Shown: positions 22,799-29,364 of the stretch, in pieces
How the letters are laid out: each line of letters opens with the position of its first letter
How positions within the stretch are numbered: the first letter of the stretch is position 1
Origin: a virus
Virus record (IMG/VR): IMGVR_UViG_3300017767_000081
Location: 1-29,364 of that record
Strand: one strand, 5' to 3'
Length of the DNA stretch: 29,364 nucleotides
Translations under genes and position numbers: made by a program
The notes under the pieces: generated by a model
Databases searched by the model: none
Told to the model about the DNA's origin: nothing
The model's input: only the letters and a program-made list of their open reading frames with translations

Positions 22799-25642
22799 TT
22801 ATTTAATAGGCTTAATAACTTTTAATTTTGAAATGGGCATTGTCACTTTTCTATCTGTTTTTTTGTGACTACCGTCTTCCATGATTGCCCATACTTGCAT
22901 TGTCGCTTCTTTCTTTTCGCTATTAATAGAAACTACAATTCCGTGAACTGTTGAAGGTGGTTGAGGGTCTTTGTTGATTGACCAACTTACTGACTGCCCC
23001 ATACGGACACTAGAAGCTTTCTCTTCTACGTCTAGAGATTTTTTAGAACTTAACGGATGGTTGCTAGGTAGTAAATCTTGGTCATAAGGTTTTCTCTTAA
23101 ATCTACCAGTTCTTAACGCATGAATAAAACCGTTAACTCTACCTAATCCCCACTGGTCAGCAGATGTAACATTACCTCTTACTGAACCAGGACTTGTTCT
23201 ATAAGCACCTACGCCTCTGTTAAATACAGATGTCAAAGTTCTTAGATTAGCCCTATACTTAGGTTTTTTTGCATTGTGTTCTTTTACTTTATTAACTAAC
23301 GCTTTCCTAACTCTTGCAGAAACAGCTTTTGTTTCAGTGAGATGTTTTTCATAAATATCATCAGCCATTTCCTCTGCAGCTTTTCTCCTAGCTCTTACAA
23401 TTTTCTTTTGTTCATTGATGACTCTCTTCATACCAGAAACACCAATGTTAGAAACTCCACCCCATTTGATATTGGCAACTGTTCCAGCAAGTCTAGTGTT
23501 ACCTTGATGTCTACCCATAAAACGTTCTCTTCTTCTTACCCAATTTAAAACTGATTCGCTTCTATCTCCTGATTGATATTTAGTCCATCTTGAATAAGCA
23601 TCATTACCAGTGAATGAGGTTGGGGGATTTCCTCCATTACCACCACGTCTCCAAATTTCTGGCCAGTTCTCTTTTAAATCTTTAGCGTAACCGTAAGGAA
23701 ATTGTTTATATTTAGAATTAGAAATTCTTACTTGCTTGTCATCACCTGGGCTTGGAAAGTTAGTCCTATCTTTTTTTGGCTTTTCAGCTTTCTTAGGTTT
23801 TACAGCTTCTTCATATGCATCATGTGTTTTACAAGGCATAAATACTTTTTTACCATTTACTTCATGAGTGTGAACACCAACTGCACATGATAATTCTTTT
23901 GACCTATTCATTGCTTCACCTGGATTATCAAAAACATCTTTAGGATTAGCAGCTTTGCTATTTTCTGGTTCTATTTCAAATTGTGATTCCATAAGTACTT
24001 CTGCTTCTTCTAAACTTACACCTAGTTCTTCAATATTATCATAATTTTTTTTAGGTTTGCGTTTTAAAAAGTTTTCTGCTTCTTTTCTAGTATCAAAACA
24101 TTTTATTACTTTGTTTGTTTCATGACTAAGTACACAGAAAGCACCATTAGGCATCTTGGCAATATACTTTTCTTCACTTCTTGGTTCATCATTCATTACA
24201 ACTTTTGGGTTCCTAGTGGATTCTGGTATGCCTTCCTCTGTTCCTAAAGTATCTTTTTGTTCTGTAGAAATAGAAGTATCAGCAGCTTGTAATTGTTCTT
24301 GTTCTCTTCTAGAAGCATCTCTATTTTGTTGAGGTGGGTCATTAAGAATTGCTTGACCCTCATCATCTACTTGAATCATGTTTAAAGGTCTAAGATAAAC
24401 ATCATGGTTTTGGTCTACCTCTAGTCCTACAACTTTTCTAGCTTCACCAATAGTTATCCAACCACCAGATACACCCATGTTTACTCTTTTGTAAAGATTG
24501 TCTACATCAGGTTGTAGTGCTCTAACAGATTGAACATCGTAATCACAAATCAAACCTTTATCGCCAAAATCAGGAATTAGTAATTGATGCGTTAATTCAG
24601 CAGCTACTGTTTTCCACATAGGTATCAATTTTTGTTCTGTAAAAAATTCTTTAAGTTCTTTTGTATTGTTAAAAGTGGCTGAATCTAATCCAGCTCCAAG
24701 ACCAGCGAGAATAGCTGGGACACCTAAAACTGCAGATACTCTTTCTTCCGGTATTCTTCTTAAGGAAGCTAGTCTCATTTGTTCAGGTGAAAAAGAAACT
24801 ACCTCTACGTTCATTGAACCTGATAAAACCATTGGAGCACCTCTGTTGGCTCCACCAAACTTTTCTTTATACATTGCAGATATTGACTCTGCTTCTTCTC
24901 TTGTAGGACCTCCATAGCCATCTGACCTTGGAGTAAGTACTACACCAGGAACTGCCATGTTATCTAACAAGGAAAAGGTAAATTGTCCTGCAGCTTCGTC
25001 TCCTAAAATTTCTCTTAATACTGTTTTAAGTGGAGCGTGTCCTCTTCTGTGGTCATTTGGGTCTATTCCTTGTCGGATATGTACCATATCTTCAAATGGT
25101 ATTTTTACAAAATCACCTTTACCGTAAGCGTAATATTCATAATGAGTAATTAGCTTTTGTTCAGTTCCTCTTACTTCTACCATATGAGGCATTAAAGGTA
25201 CTAGTTCTACAACTTGTCCTTGTTTATTACGATTTTTGTATAAGTAAGCATCACCAAGAGTATTGAGTGCCATAATTATGTAGTGAGAAAGTAAGTTTTG
25301 AGACATAAAAGGATTAGGTCTATGATAAAGCTCTGCTAATGGATGATTATATTGTATTTCTCTATCGCCAAAAATTTGGTCTCTTTTTACAATTTGTAAT
25401 GGAGGTTCTGAAAAAGAAGTTGATAAAACATTCAAACAAGCAATTACAGCAGAGTTGCCTGAACCATCTCCTATTTCTTTTAATTTATTGGATTCTACAA
25501 ATCCTGATGAGGTATTGTAACCAAAAATGGAGGCATCGTTGCCAAACATTTGATTATAATTCGATTGTAATTTCTCTTCATTCCCTCTTTGTGAAGGTCT
25601 AAAGACATCTAAAGCTTTTTGAAATCTACTTTTTTCTTCCAT
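22799..25642 (-). CDS. Portal protein with large multi-module C-terminal extension
   Basis: Residues about 20-430 form an HK97-type portal: SGFVE and GNSAVIACLNVLS near the start, HPLAELYHRPNPFMSQ at 100-115, GDAYLYKNRN, the stem region MRLASLRRIPEERVSAVLGV at 289-308 and the clip-like SATFNNTKELKEFF. The portal forms the ring through which DNA is packed and ejected. Families usually end near residue 400-450, but here another ~500 residues follow: FCVLSHETNKVIKCF (502-516), a VHTHEVNGKKVFMPC module (590-604), a FPYGYAKDLKENWPEIWRRGG module (648-668), a FNRGVGAYRTSPGSVRG to DQDLLPSNHPL module (807-864), and a small barrel at 881-947 (VSWSINKDPQPPSTVHGIV). From memory, these modules occur attached to other phage head proteins. 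The frame is unbroken. Confidence 0.88.
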   Translation of the reverse strand: MEEKSRFQKALDVFRPSQRGNEEKLQSNYNQMFGNDASIFGYNTSSGFVESNKLKEIGDGSGNSAVIACLNVLSTSFSEPPLQIVKRDQIFGDREIQYNHPLAELYHRPNPFMSQNLLSHYIIMALNTLGDAYLYKNRNKQGQVVELVPLMPHMVEVRGTEQKLITHYEYYAYGKGDFVKIPFEDMVHIRQGIDPNDHRRGHAPLKTVLREILGDEAAGQFTFSLLDNMAVPGVVLTPRSDGYGGPTREEAESISAMYKEKFGGANRGAPMVLSGSMNVEVVSFSPEQMRLASLRRIPEERVSAVLGVPAILAGLGAGLDSATFNNTKELKEFFTEQKLIPMWKTVAAELTHQLLIPDFGDKGLICDYDVQSVRALQPDVDNLYKRVNMGVSGGWITIGEARKVVGLEVDQNHDVYLRPLNMIQVDDEGQAILNDPPQQNRDASRREQEQLQAADTSISTEQKDTLGTEEGIPESTRNPKVVMNDEPRSEEKYIAKMPNGAFCVLSHETNKVIKCFDTRKEAENFLKRKPKKNYDNIEELGVSLEEAEVLMESQFEIEPENSKAANPKDVFDNPGEAMNRSKELSCAVGVHTHEVNGKKVFMPCKTHDAYEEAVKPKKAEKPKKDRTNFPSPGDDKQVRISNSKYKQFPYGYAKDLKENWPEIWRRGGNGGNPPTSFTGNDAYSRWTKYQSGDRSESVLNWVRRRERFMGRHQGNTRLAGTVANIKWGGVSNIGVSGMKRVINEQKKIVRARRKAAEEMADDIYEKHLTETKAVSARVRKALVNKVKEHNAKKPKYRANLRTLTSVFNRGVGAYRTSPGSVRGNVTSADQWGLGRVNGFIHALRTGRFKRKPYDQDLLPSNHPLSSKKSLDVEEKASSVRMGQSVSWSINKDPQPPSTVHGIVVSINSEKKEATMQVWAIMEDGSHKKTDRKVTMPISKLKVIKPIK

Positions 25643-25654
25643 GTACCCAGTACT

Positions 25655-26872
25655 CTAATACGCTGTCCACTCTCTTCTAGCTGAAAGTGTACTAGCTGCT
25701 AATCCCAGAGCGTCTACCATGTCATCATTTTTTCCGACAGGGAAGGTCAACAGTTCTCTTTCTAAGTCCGCCAACCAAAATGCACCCTTCTTAAAAAGGA
25801 TGTCACCTGACTCCATCCTAGCTGATAGTGGTAAACTTTTGGTTATTTTATCTTTTTCAGCTCTTATTTCTTTTACCCTTAAACCACTCCTATTAGCTTC
25901 TTGAATAAATGGTTTAGACAAACCTTGATTTTCAATGCAAATGTAAGACCAGTTATATTTACTTGCAAATCTTTTAGCTGTAGGGATTATGTCTGGAGAT
26001 TCAATTTTATCTCTAAATATATCTTCAATAAAGATTTTGCCCTCAGGAGTCATTGCACAACTAACAATTACAGTGTAATCACTTCTTTCTTCAGTAGTAA
26101 CTGCAACATCCATAGTTCCGAAATGAGTTAGCATCGTTGGATTAAACTGTCCACCACCACCAATATAAAATCCATCATCCATTTGGTCAAAGTAAGAAAA
26201 CCAGTCTTGTTTAAATAAACCTTGACCAGCTTCAATAAATTCAGCCATGTATTCTTGAGCAAAGACTATAGAGCCTACTTCAGTTTTGGCTGATTCAACT
26301 TCTTCGGGGTCTATTGCTGGATTATCAGTTGTTGCGAATTTAAATCTTTCCCAATCATCTCTACCGTCAGCTCTTTCCCATAAGTCATAAAACCAATTTC
26401 CTACACCAAGAGGGGTTGATATAAATAAAGCACCACCTTTTCTTTCGGTTAGTGTAGGTCTCAAGACTTCATGCCATACTTCTTCTTTAACGAAAGCTGC
26501 TTCGTCTATGACAATAAAATCTAAACCTTCTCCTCTTAGTCTTTGCGGATTATCAGCAGACTTACAAGCAATAAAACCACCATTGGGAAAATTAACTTCC
26601 ATGTTAGCAATAGAGATTTTAGGTTCAATTTCTTTAGGAAATGATAAAGCGGCATTTTCTAGAGCTCTCCAGCCAACCCTAGCAATACTATAAGTAGGAG
26701 CAACCCACCAAGCTCTACCACCAGCCAATGCTGTTTGTATGCAAAGTTGTACACCAAGTCTAGTTTTACCAAAACGCCTACCAGCACAAAGTATTTTCCA
26801 CCTTGCATCAGAATCTGCCACAGTTTGTTGCGCAACATGTAGTCCTGGAAGTTTTGGTGCATATTTAGCCAT
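25655..26872 (-). CDS. terL: Terminase large subunit
   Basis: This 405-aa protein is a packaging motor ATPase with nuclease. The Walker A is GRRFGKTR at 31-38, the Walker B is FIVIDEAA at 119-126 (Asp123, Glu124), and the coupling motif is STP at 152-154. The C-terminal nuclease half has the three acidic sites in FGTMDVAV, YICIENQGLSK and KNDDMVDALGLA. It cuts concatemeric DNA and pumps it through the portal, which is encoded immediately downstream. It overlaps the preceding small gene by eight bases. An HNH endonuclease lies three genes upstream, the arrangement seen in cohesive-end phages where the HNH protein assists terminase. Confidence 0.95.
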   Translation of the reverse strand: MAKYAPKLPGLHVAQQTVADSDARWKILCAGRRFGKTRLGVQLCIQTALAGGRAWWVAPTYSIARVGWRALENAALSFPKEIEPKISIANMEVNFPNGGFIACKSADNPQRLRGEGLDFIVIDEAAFVKEEVWHEVLRPTLTERKGGALFISTPLGVGNWFYDLWERADGRDDWERFKFATTDNPAIDPEEVESAKTEVGSIVFAQEYMAEFIEAGQGLFKQDWFSYFDQMDDGFYIGGGGQFNPTMLTHFGTMDVAVTTEERSDYTVIVSCAMTPEGKIFIEDIFRDKIESPDIIPTAKRFASKYNWSYICIENQGLSKPFIQEANRSGLRVKEIRAEKDKITKSLPLSARMESGDILFKKGAFWLADLERELLTFPVGKNDDMVDALGLAASTLSARREWTAY

Positions 26873-27077
26873 TCTTTTCTTTTGATTGAAATTTTCTCAT
26901 TCTTTCAATAGATTTTTCAATAGCTGTTATTTGTTGTTTCCAAACCATATGCTCATCTGGTGACTGTAATTGTGAAGGTTCAACTAAAGACATACTAAAA
27001 TGATTTCCTTCTAATTGTTTAAGTTGGTTCTCTATAATTGCTAACTTGTCTTCTTCGGTTATATATTTATAATCCAT
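26865..27077 (-). CDS. 70-aa coiled-coil protein before the terminase
   Basis: This short protein has a strong ribosome binding site (AGGAGAT) and ends in an 8-base overlap with terL. It is largely helical, with KLAIIENQLKQLEGNHF and a second helix ITAIEKSIERMRKF, likely forming a helical hairpin or coiled coil. No small terminase subunit is otherwise visible, so it could fill that role, but it lacks the usual helix-turn-helix, and similar small coiled-coil proteins next to terL are also unassigned in other phages. The function is not established. Confidence 0.7.
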   Translation of the reverse strand: MDYKYITEEDKLAIIENQLKQLEGNHFSMSLVEPSQLQSPDEHMVWKQQITAIEKSIERMRKFQSKEKNG

Positions 27078-27083
27078 AATCTC

Positions 27084-27329
27084 CTACCATCTATATTTTT
27101 GCTTACTTGCTTTTTGTCGTTGTGCTAATGACTTGGCACTTAATGTTGAAGGGTCTTCTACAAACTCTGCATCCATTGGTGTCTCAAACATTACATTGCT
27201 AGATACCTGTCTTTTAGTTGGACTAGCACATTTAGGACAATTAATGATTGGCTCTTCAGTTATTTTATAAGTTACTTCAAATAAAAATTCACAAATGTCT
27301 TTAATACACTTATGTTCATATATAGGCAT
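27084..27329 (-). CDS. FmdB-like zinc ribbon protein
   Basis: This 81-aa protein begins MPIYEHKC, the hallmark start of FmdB/CxxC_CxxC_SSSS zinc ribbons, with a second pair CPKC at 31-34 followed by TKRQVSS. The first pair is spaced C8-x4-C13 instead of the usual C-x2-C, so metal binding may differ. The C-terminus is basic. Its gene has a GAGGAG ribosome binding site and overlaps the HNH gene by one base. These small proteins are frequent near phage terminase genes; their role is unknown. Confidence 0.75.
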   Translation of the reverse strand: MPIYEHKCIKDICEFLFEVTYKITEEPIINCPKCASPTKRQVSSNVMFETPMDAEFVEDPSTLSAKSLAQRQKASKQKYRW

Positions 27330-27712
27330 TACACAAATCTCCTCAAGTAAGCTCTTACAAATTTAGTGTACTCTCTTTTTGCTCCAGTTATTGTTTTACC
27401 GTCAAAAATATCGTGATGAAACTTACAAAATATAGCTACGTTACCCTCATTGTTAGATATGTCTCTATTCATTCCACCCATACCTATTCCAACAATGTGT
27501 GCCATCTCTAGCCACTGTGTTGTCTCGCATTCTGGCCATTCGCACTTATAGTTTGCTCTTTTTAAAGCTTTCTCTCTAAGAGCAGATTTATTTATTTTTC
27601 CTGTACCTTCGCGTTTCTTTTGTCCCATACCAGATACACCATGAGATTCACTTCTTCGTTTTTTAAATTCTTTATAAGTTTCGTTTTCTGGGTCCCACTC
27701 AACTCTAGGCAT
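27329..27712 (-). CDS. HNH endonuclease
   Basis: Residues 50-104 contain an HNH fold: a zinc pair at C57 and C62, AHIVGIGMGG with His72, NNEGNVAIFC with C96, and FHHD with His99/His100. The first ~45 residues are basic. HNH proteins encoded beside terminase genes are known to be needed by the packaging machinery of many long-tailed phages for end cutting, and the position here, two genes from terL, fits that. A homing endonuclease role is less likely, as it is not inserted in a conserved gene. Confidence 0.88.
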   Translation of the reverse strand: MPRVEWDPENETYKEFKKRRSESHGVSGMGQKKREGTGKINKSALREKALKRANYKCEWPECETTQWLEMAHIVGIGMGGMNRDISNNEGNVAIFCKFHHDIFDGKTITGAKREYTKFVRAYLRRFV

Positions 27713-27714
27713 TA

Positions 27715-28023
27715 CTATTCTTCTTCACTAGATACAGGATTGTACATTGTGTACTTAACAGTAATTTCTTCTCCAGCTTGAATGTCTCTTAAGAAATATA
27801 AATACCTTACTCTTTGGACTTCTACAATTTTTGCATTAGGTTCTTCACTATGGTTAATAAATCCACCAAGAGGAGTCCTGTATAGTTTTTTTGTTATAGG
27901 GTCTGTCACATGAGTTATACCAGCATTAAGACCTTTTTCAATATTTATATCTGAAAACAATCCTAAGTTATCTATTGGTGATTTACGAATTGTTAAACCT
28001 TCAGGTAATGGTGTGTATGTCAT
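27715..28023 (-). CDS. Minimal SET-domain protein
   Basis: This 102-aa protein shows the short SET fold: NLGLFSDINIEKG at 19-31, the hallmark FINHSEEPNAK at 55-65, and AGEEITVKY at 83-91 with the conserved Tyr91. SET proteins are S-adenosylmethionine-dependent lysine methyltransferases; the NHS motif and the final tyrosine normally line the active site. It lacks the pre- and post-SET cysteines of eukaryotic enzymes, as is usual in phage versions. Its target is unknown. No clear ribosome binding site is seen. Confidence 0.82.
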   Translation of the reverse strand: MTYTPLPEGLTIRKSPIDNLGLFSDINIEKGLNAGITHVTDPITKKLYRTPLGGFINHSEEPNAKIVEVQRVRYLYFLRDIQAGEEITVKYTMYNPVSSEEE

Positions 28024-28117
28024 AAAACTACTTTAACAGAATCTTGATATAGATACAGCTCTTCCTAAGAAGAGCCGATGATGGGAGGAGGTCGGTGTGG
28101 ATGCCGACAATTTAACT
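28024..28117 (-). other. 94-nt structured gap with two hairpins
   Basis: On the transcript strand, GTCGG (28104-28108) pairs with CCGAC (28091-28095), 5 bp with an 8-nt loop, and GCTCTTC (28069-28075) pairs with GAAGAGC (28058-28064), 7 bp with a 4-nt loop. A CCTCCTCCC run (anti-Shine-Dalgarno-like) lies between the two hairpins. The region is locally G+C-richer than its surroundings. No ORF is seen. A leader, terminator or small RNA element is possible. Confidence 0.4.
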
Positions 28118-28345
28118 TTAGCTCTTCTTCTCTTTCAAAGTGGTATTTGATGAGGTCTTGATTAAAAATCTACTAGAGTACCAAAACAACAAAGCATTCC
28201 TAATCATATCTGGATTGTCTTGTTTTGGAATATAAAATTCATCTACAATTTGATTTTCTTTATAAAACTCTACTAGGTAGTGCTCTTCTGTTTCTCCTGT
28301 AATTTTAAATCTGTTTTTATTTGCGAAGATGTAATTTTCAATCAT
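28118..28345 (-). CDS. Small protein of unknown function (75 aa)
   Basis: This 75-aa protein cannot be assigned. The first half looks like a small beta sheet (NRFKITGETEEHYLVEFYKE) and the second half is a helix with aromatic residues (DMIRNALLFWYSSRFL). It is flanked by a terminator hairpin upstream and a structured gap downstream, so it may be transcribed alone from a promoter just upstream (TATGAT lies about 18 bases before the start). It may be an early or host-modifying gene rather than a virion gene. Confidence 0.6.
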   Translation of the reverse strand: MIENYIFANKNRFKITGETEEHYLVEFYKENQIVDEFYIPKQDNPDMIRNALLFWYSSRFLIKTSSNTTLKEKKS

Positions 28346-28380
28346 AGTTCTTTAACTATATCATAACGAAGTGGTATTTC

Positions 28381-28414
28381 AGAAAGAGAAAAGGTTGCCT
28401 CACAGGACAACCTT
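28381..28414 (-). terminator. Rho-independent terminator after the exonuclease gene
   Basis: AAGGTTG (28408-28414 on the minus strand) pairs with CAACCTT (28391-28397), with an inner CCT/AGG extension across a one-base bulge, followed on the transcript by the T-rich TTCTCTTTCT. It lies some 20 bases beyond the exonuclease stop and separates it from the next small gene. Confidence 0.65.
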
Positions 28415-28436
28415 ATTTCCTCTATAAGCAAATAAG

Positions 28437-29054
28437 TTAAATGAATAACCAGTCCTTAGTATAGTCTGTTTTAGGTTTATACATAATAGAAAAAATCCTA
28501 GCTAGAGCAAAAACATCTGCAATAGCGTTGTGATGGTCAAATTCTCCAAATCCAAAATAGTGATGTAAATGTTTTAATGTATGTCCTTTGCAGTGATTGT
28601 CGCATGTATCAAAACAAGGACCTGCATTGGGTAAATATTGTTTTGACATTGTAACTGTGTCTATCCATTCATTCTTTATTGGTTGTTCCATAATACCAAG
28701 CATTGAGTCATGAAAAACTTGTGAATCAAATTTTGCATTATGAGCAACAATTTTCTTATCTCCAATATTTCCTAATAGGATTGGGTATAACTCTCGAAAC
28801 CTAGGTGCGTTAATACAATGTTTTCTATCTGGGGATGCATGAGACCAACTCTTTAAATTAAAATAGTCATCAGCTGGTCTTATATAACTGTGTGCAGACC
28901 TTAGATGTACACCCTCAAACCAAGCAATAGCTATTTGTGTCGCATCATTCTTAGAAACACCATTATCAAAGTAATTCCTACCTATAAGGTCTCGTCCTGT
29001 TGTCTCGAAGTCTAAAAATACAAATTCATCTGCACCTTCGAAGTATGCAGTCAC
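28437..29054 (-). CDS. DnaQ-like DEDDh 3'-5' exonuclease
   Basis: This 205-aa protein has all catalytic motifs of a DEDDh exonuclease: ExoI FLDFETTG with Asp15 and Glu17, ExoII AHNAKFD with Asp110, and ExoIII HHNAIADV with His175 and Asp180. The family includes DNA polymerase epsilon subunits and RNases T/D-like enzymes. A Cys/His cluster at 147-158 (CFDTCDNHCKGH) is extra. It begins with GTG, overlapping the WhiB stop codon as GTGA, so the two genes are coupled. Likely roles are proofreading or nucleotide scavenging during replication. Confidence 0.9.
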   Translation of the reverse strand: MTAYFEGADEFVFLDFETTGRDLIGRNYFDNGVSKNDATQIAIAWFEGVHLRSAHSYIRPADDYFNLKSWSHASPDRKHCINAPRFRELYPILLGNIGDKKIVAHNAKFDSQVFHDSMLGIMEQPIKNEWIDTVTMSKQYLPNAGPCFDTCDNHCKGHTLKHLHHYFGFGEFDHHNAIADVFALARIFSIMYKPKTDYTKDWLFI

Positions 29055-29320
29055 TTATTCTCCTTTAATCTCCGCTCTCTACGAATAGCTCTACGCTCTC
29101 TTTCCGACTTACCACCCCAAATACCAAAGCGTTCTTTGCGTTCTACAGCGTATTCAAGGCATATATCGACAACTTTGCATTCGCTACAAATCTTTTTTGC
29201 TTTTATTGTTGAACTTCCTCGGTCTGGAAAGAAGTCATCCTGATTAGTGCCTTTACAATTAGCGTCTTTATACCAAGAGGGTATGTCAAGAAACTCTGCT
29301 AAATCACTATGTAAGTCCAT
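29051..29320 (-). CDS. whiB: WhiB-family iron-sulfur transcription regulator
   Basis: This 89-aa protein has the four invariant cysteines C22, C45, C48 and C54 in the C-x22-C-x2-C-x5-C arrangement that binds a [4Fe-4S] cluster, the GIWGG turn at 66-70, and a basic Lys/Arg tail (KSERERRAIRRERR) for DNA contact. WhiB proteins act with the host sigma factor and are restricted to Actinobacteria and their phages, so this gene identifies the host group. Phage copies can compete with host WhiB regulators. It overlaps the exonuclease start. Confidence 0.95.
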   Translation of the reverse strand: MDLHSDLAEFLDIPSWYKDANCKGTNQDDFFPDRGSSTIKAKKICSECKVVDICLEYAVERKERFGIWGGKSERERRAIRRERRLKENK

Positions 29321-29335
29321 ATAAGGTAACTCTAC

Positions 29336-29351
29336 TCGAACATATGTACGA
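29336..29351. promoter_or_regulatory. LexA/SOS-box-like palindrome upstream of whiB
   Basis: TCGAACATATGTACGA matches the known actinobacterial SOS box TCGAAC-N4-GTTCGA at all but one base (GTACGA for GTTCGA). It lies 16 bases before the whiB start codon, where a promoter is expected. Control by host LexA (DNA-damage induction) is inferred from this match only. Confidence 0.5.
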
Positions 29352-29364
29352 AAAAAGGATTGAA

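Noticed and set aside
26659-26862. Minus-strand 67-codon frame inside the terminase gene
   Set aside because: It overlaps the Walker A part of terL in another frame and its translation has no recognisable features.
28083-28115. Plus-strand GGGAGGAGGT ribosome binding site followed by ATG at 28101
   Set aside because: The following frame stops after four codons, so no gene follows; it is only the complement of the pyrimidine run.
28355-28380. Promoter with TATGAT upstream of the 75-aa gene
   Set aside because: A -10-like TATGAT is present, but no -35 element with proper spacing could be found, so it is noted only in that gene's entry.
1-29364. Many plus-strand open frames of 60-160 codons
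   Set aside because: All lie within long minus-strand genes, have low-complexity Ser/Leu/Phe/Cys-rich translations typical of antisense shadows, and show no ordered ribosome binding sites.
1-29364. CRISPR arrays, tRNA genes, insertion sequences, attachment sites
   Set aside because: No regularly spaced repeats, transposase or integrase frames were seen, and the gaps between genes are too short for a tRNA in all but two places, where no cloverleaf was apparent.

Overview
The window is part of the late (virion) region of a long-tailed siphovirus, most likely a marine phage of an actinobacterium. It is AT-rich throughout. Every gene I can support lies on the minus strand, so transcription runs from high to low coordinates. 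The host clue is the WhiB-family iron-sulfur regulator at the right end, a family restricted to Actinobacteria and their phages, with an actinobacterial-type LexA/SOS-like box just upstream of it. Low G+C together with WhiB fits small marine actinobacteria (the Actinomarina type), but the host is inferred, not shown.

Layout in transcription order. (1) Right end, 29.3-26.9 kb: WhiB, a DEDDh exonuclease, a terminator hairpin, a small unknown gene, a structured 94-nt gap, a minimal SET-domain protein, an HNH endonuclease, an FmdB-like zinc ribbon and a 70-aa coiled-coil protein. (2) Packaging and head, 26.9-20.0 kb: large terminase, a portal with a roughly 500-residue C-terminal extension made of several modules, an HK97-type prohead protease with an acidic tail, an HK97-fold major capsid protein, a strong hairpin, then three very small ORFs, two of them highly basic. 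(3) Head-tail joining, 19.9-12.3 kb: a Lys/Ala-rich small protein, a gp6-like connector, an inserted HTH plus double zinc-finger protein, a head-closure protein, an unrecognised 1731-aa protein, and a tail-terminator-like protein. (4) Tail, 12.3 kb to the left edge: an acidic small protein, the major tail protein, tail assembly chaperones G and G-T joined by a -1 frameshift at CCCAAAA, a 1876-aa tape measure protein, a distal tail protein, and two tip/hub genes that each hold half of one LamG domain. The second hub gene runs off the left edge.

How it works together: TerL with HNH (an arrangement typical of cos phages) packages DNA through the portal into a capsid matured by the protease. The connector, closure and terminator proteins join the head to a tail whose length is set by the tape measure protein (roughly 280 nm by the usual 0.15 nm per residue rule). 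The LamG-bearing tip proteins probably bind the host surface. The most unusual points are the giant unknown gene in the neck cluster, the LamG domain split between two genes, the portal fusion, the clean frameshift site, and the SOS-like box before whiB. No integrase, replication or lysis gene, tRNA or CRISPR was seen. Genes are tightly packed; the longest gaps are under 100 nt, so no gene-free stretch exceeds 300 nt.
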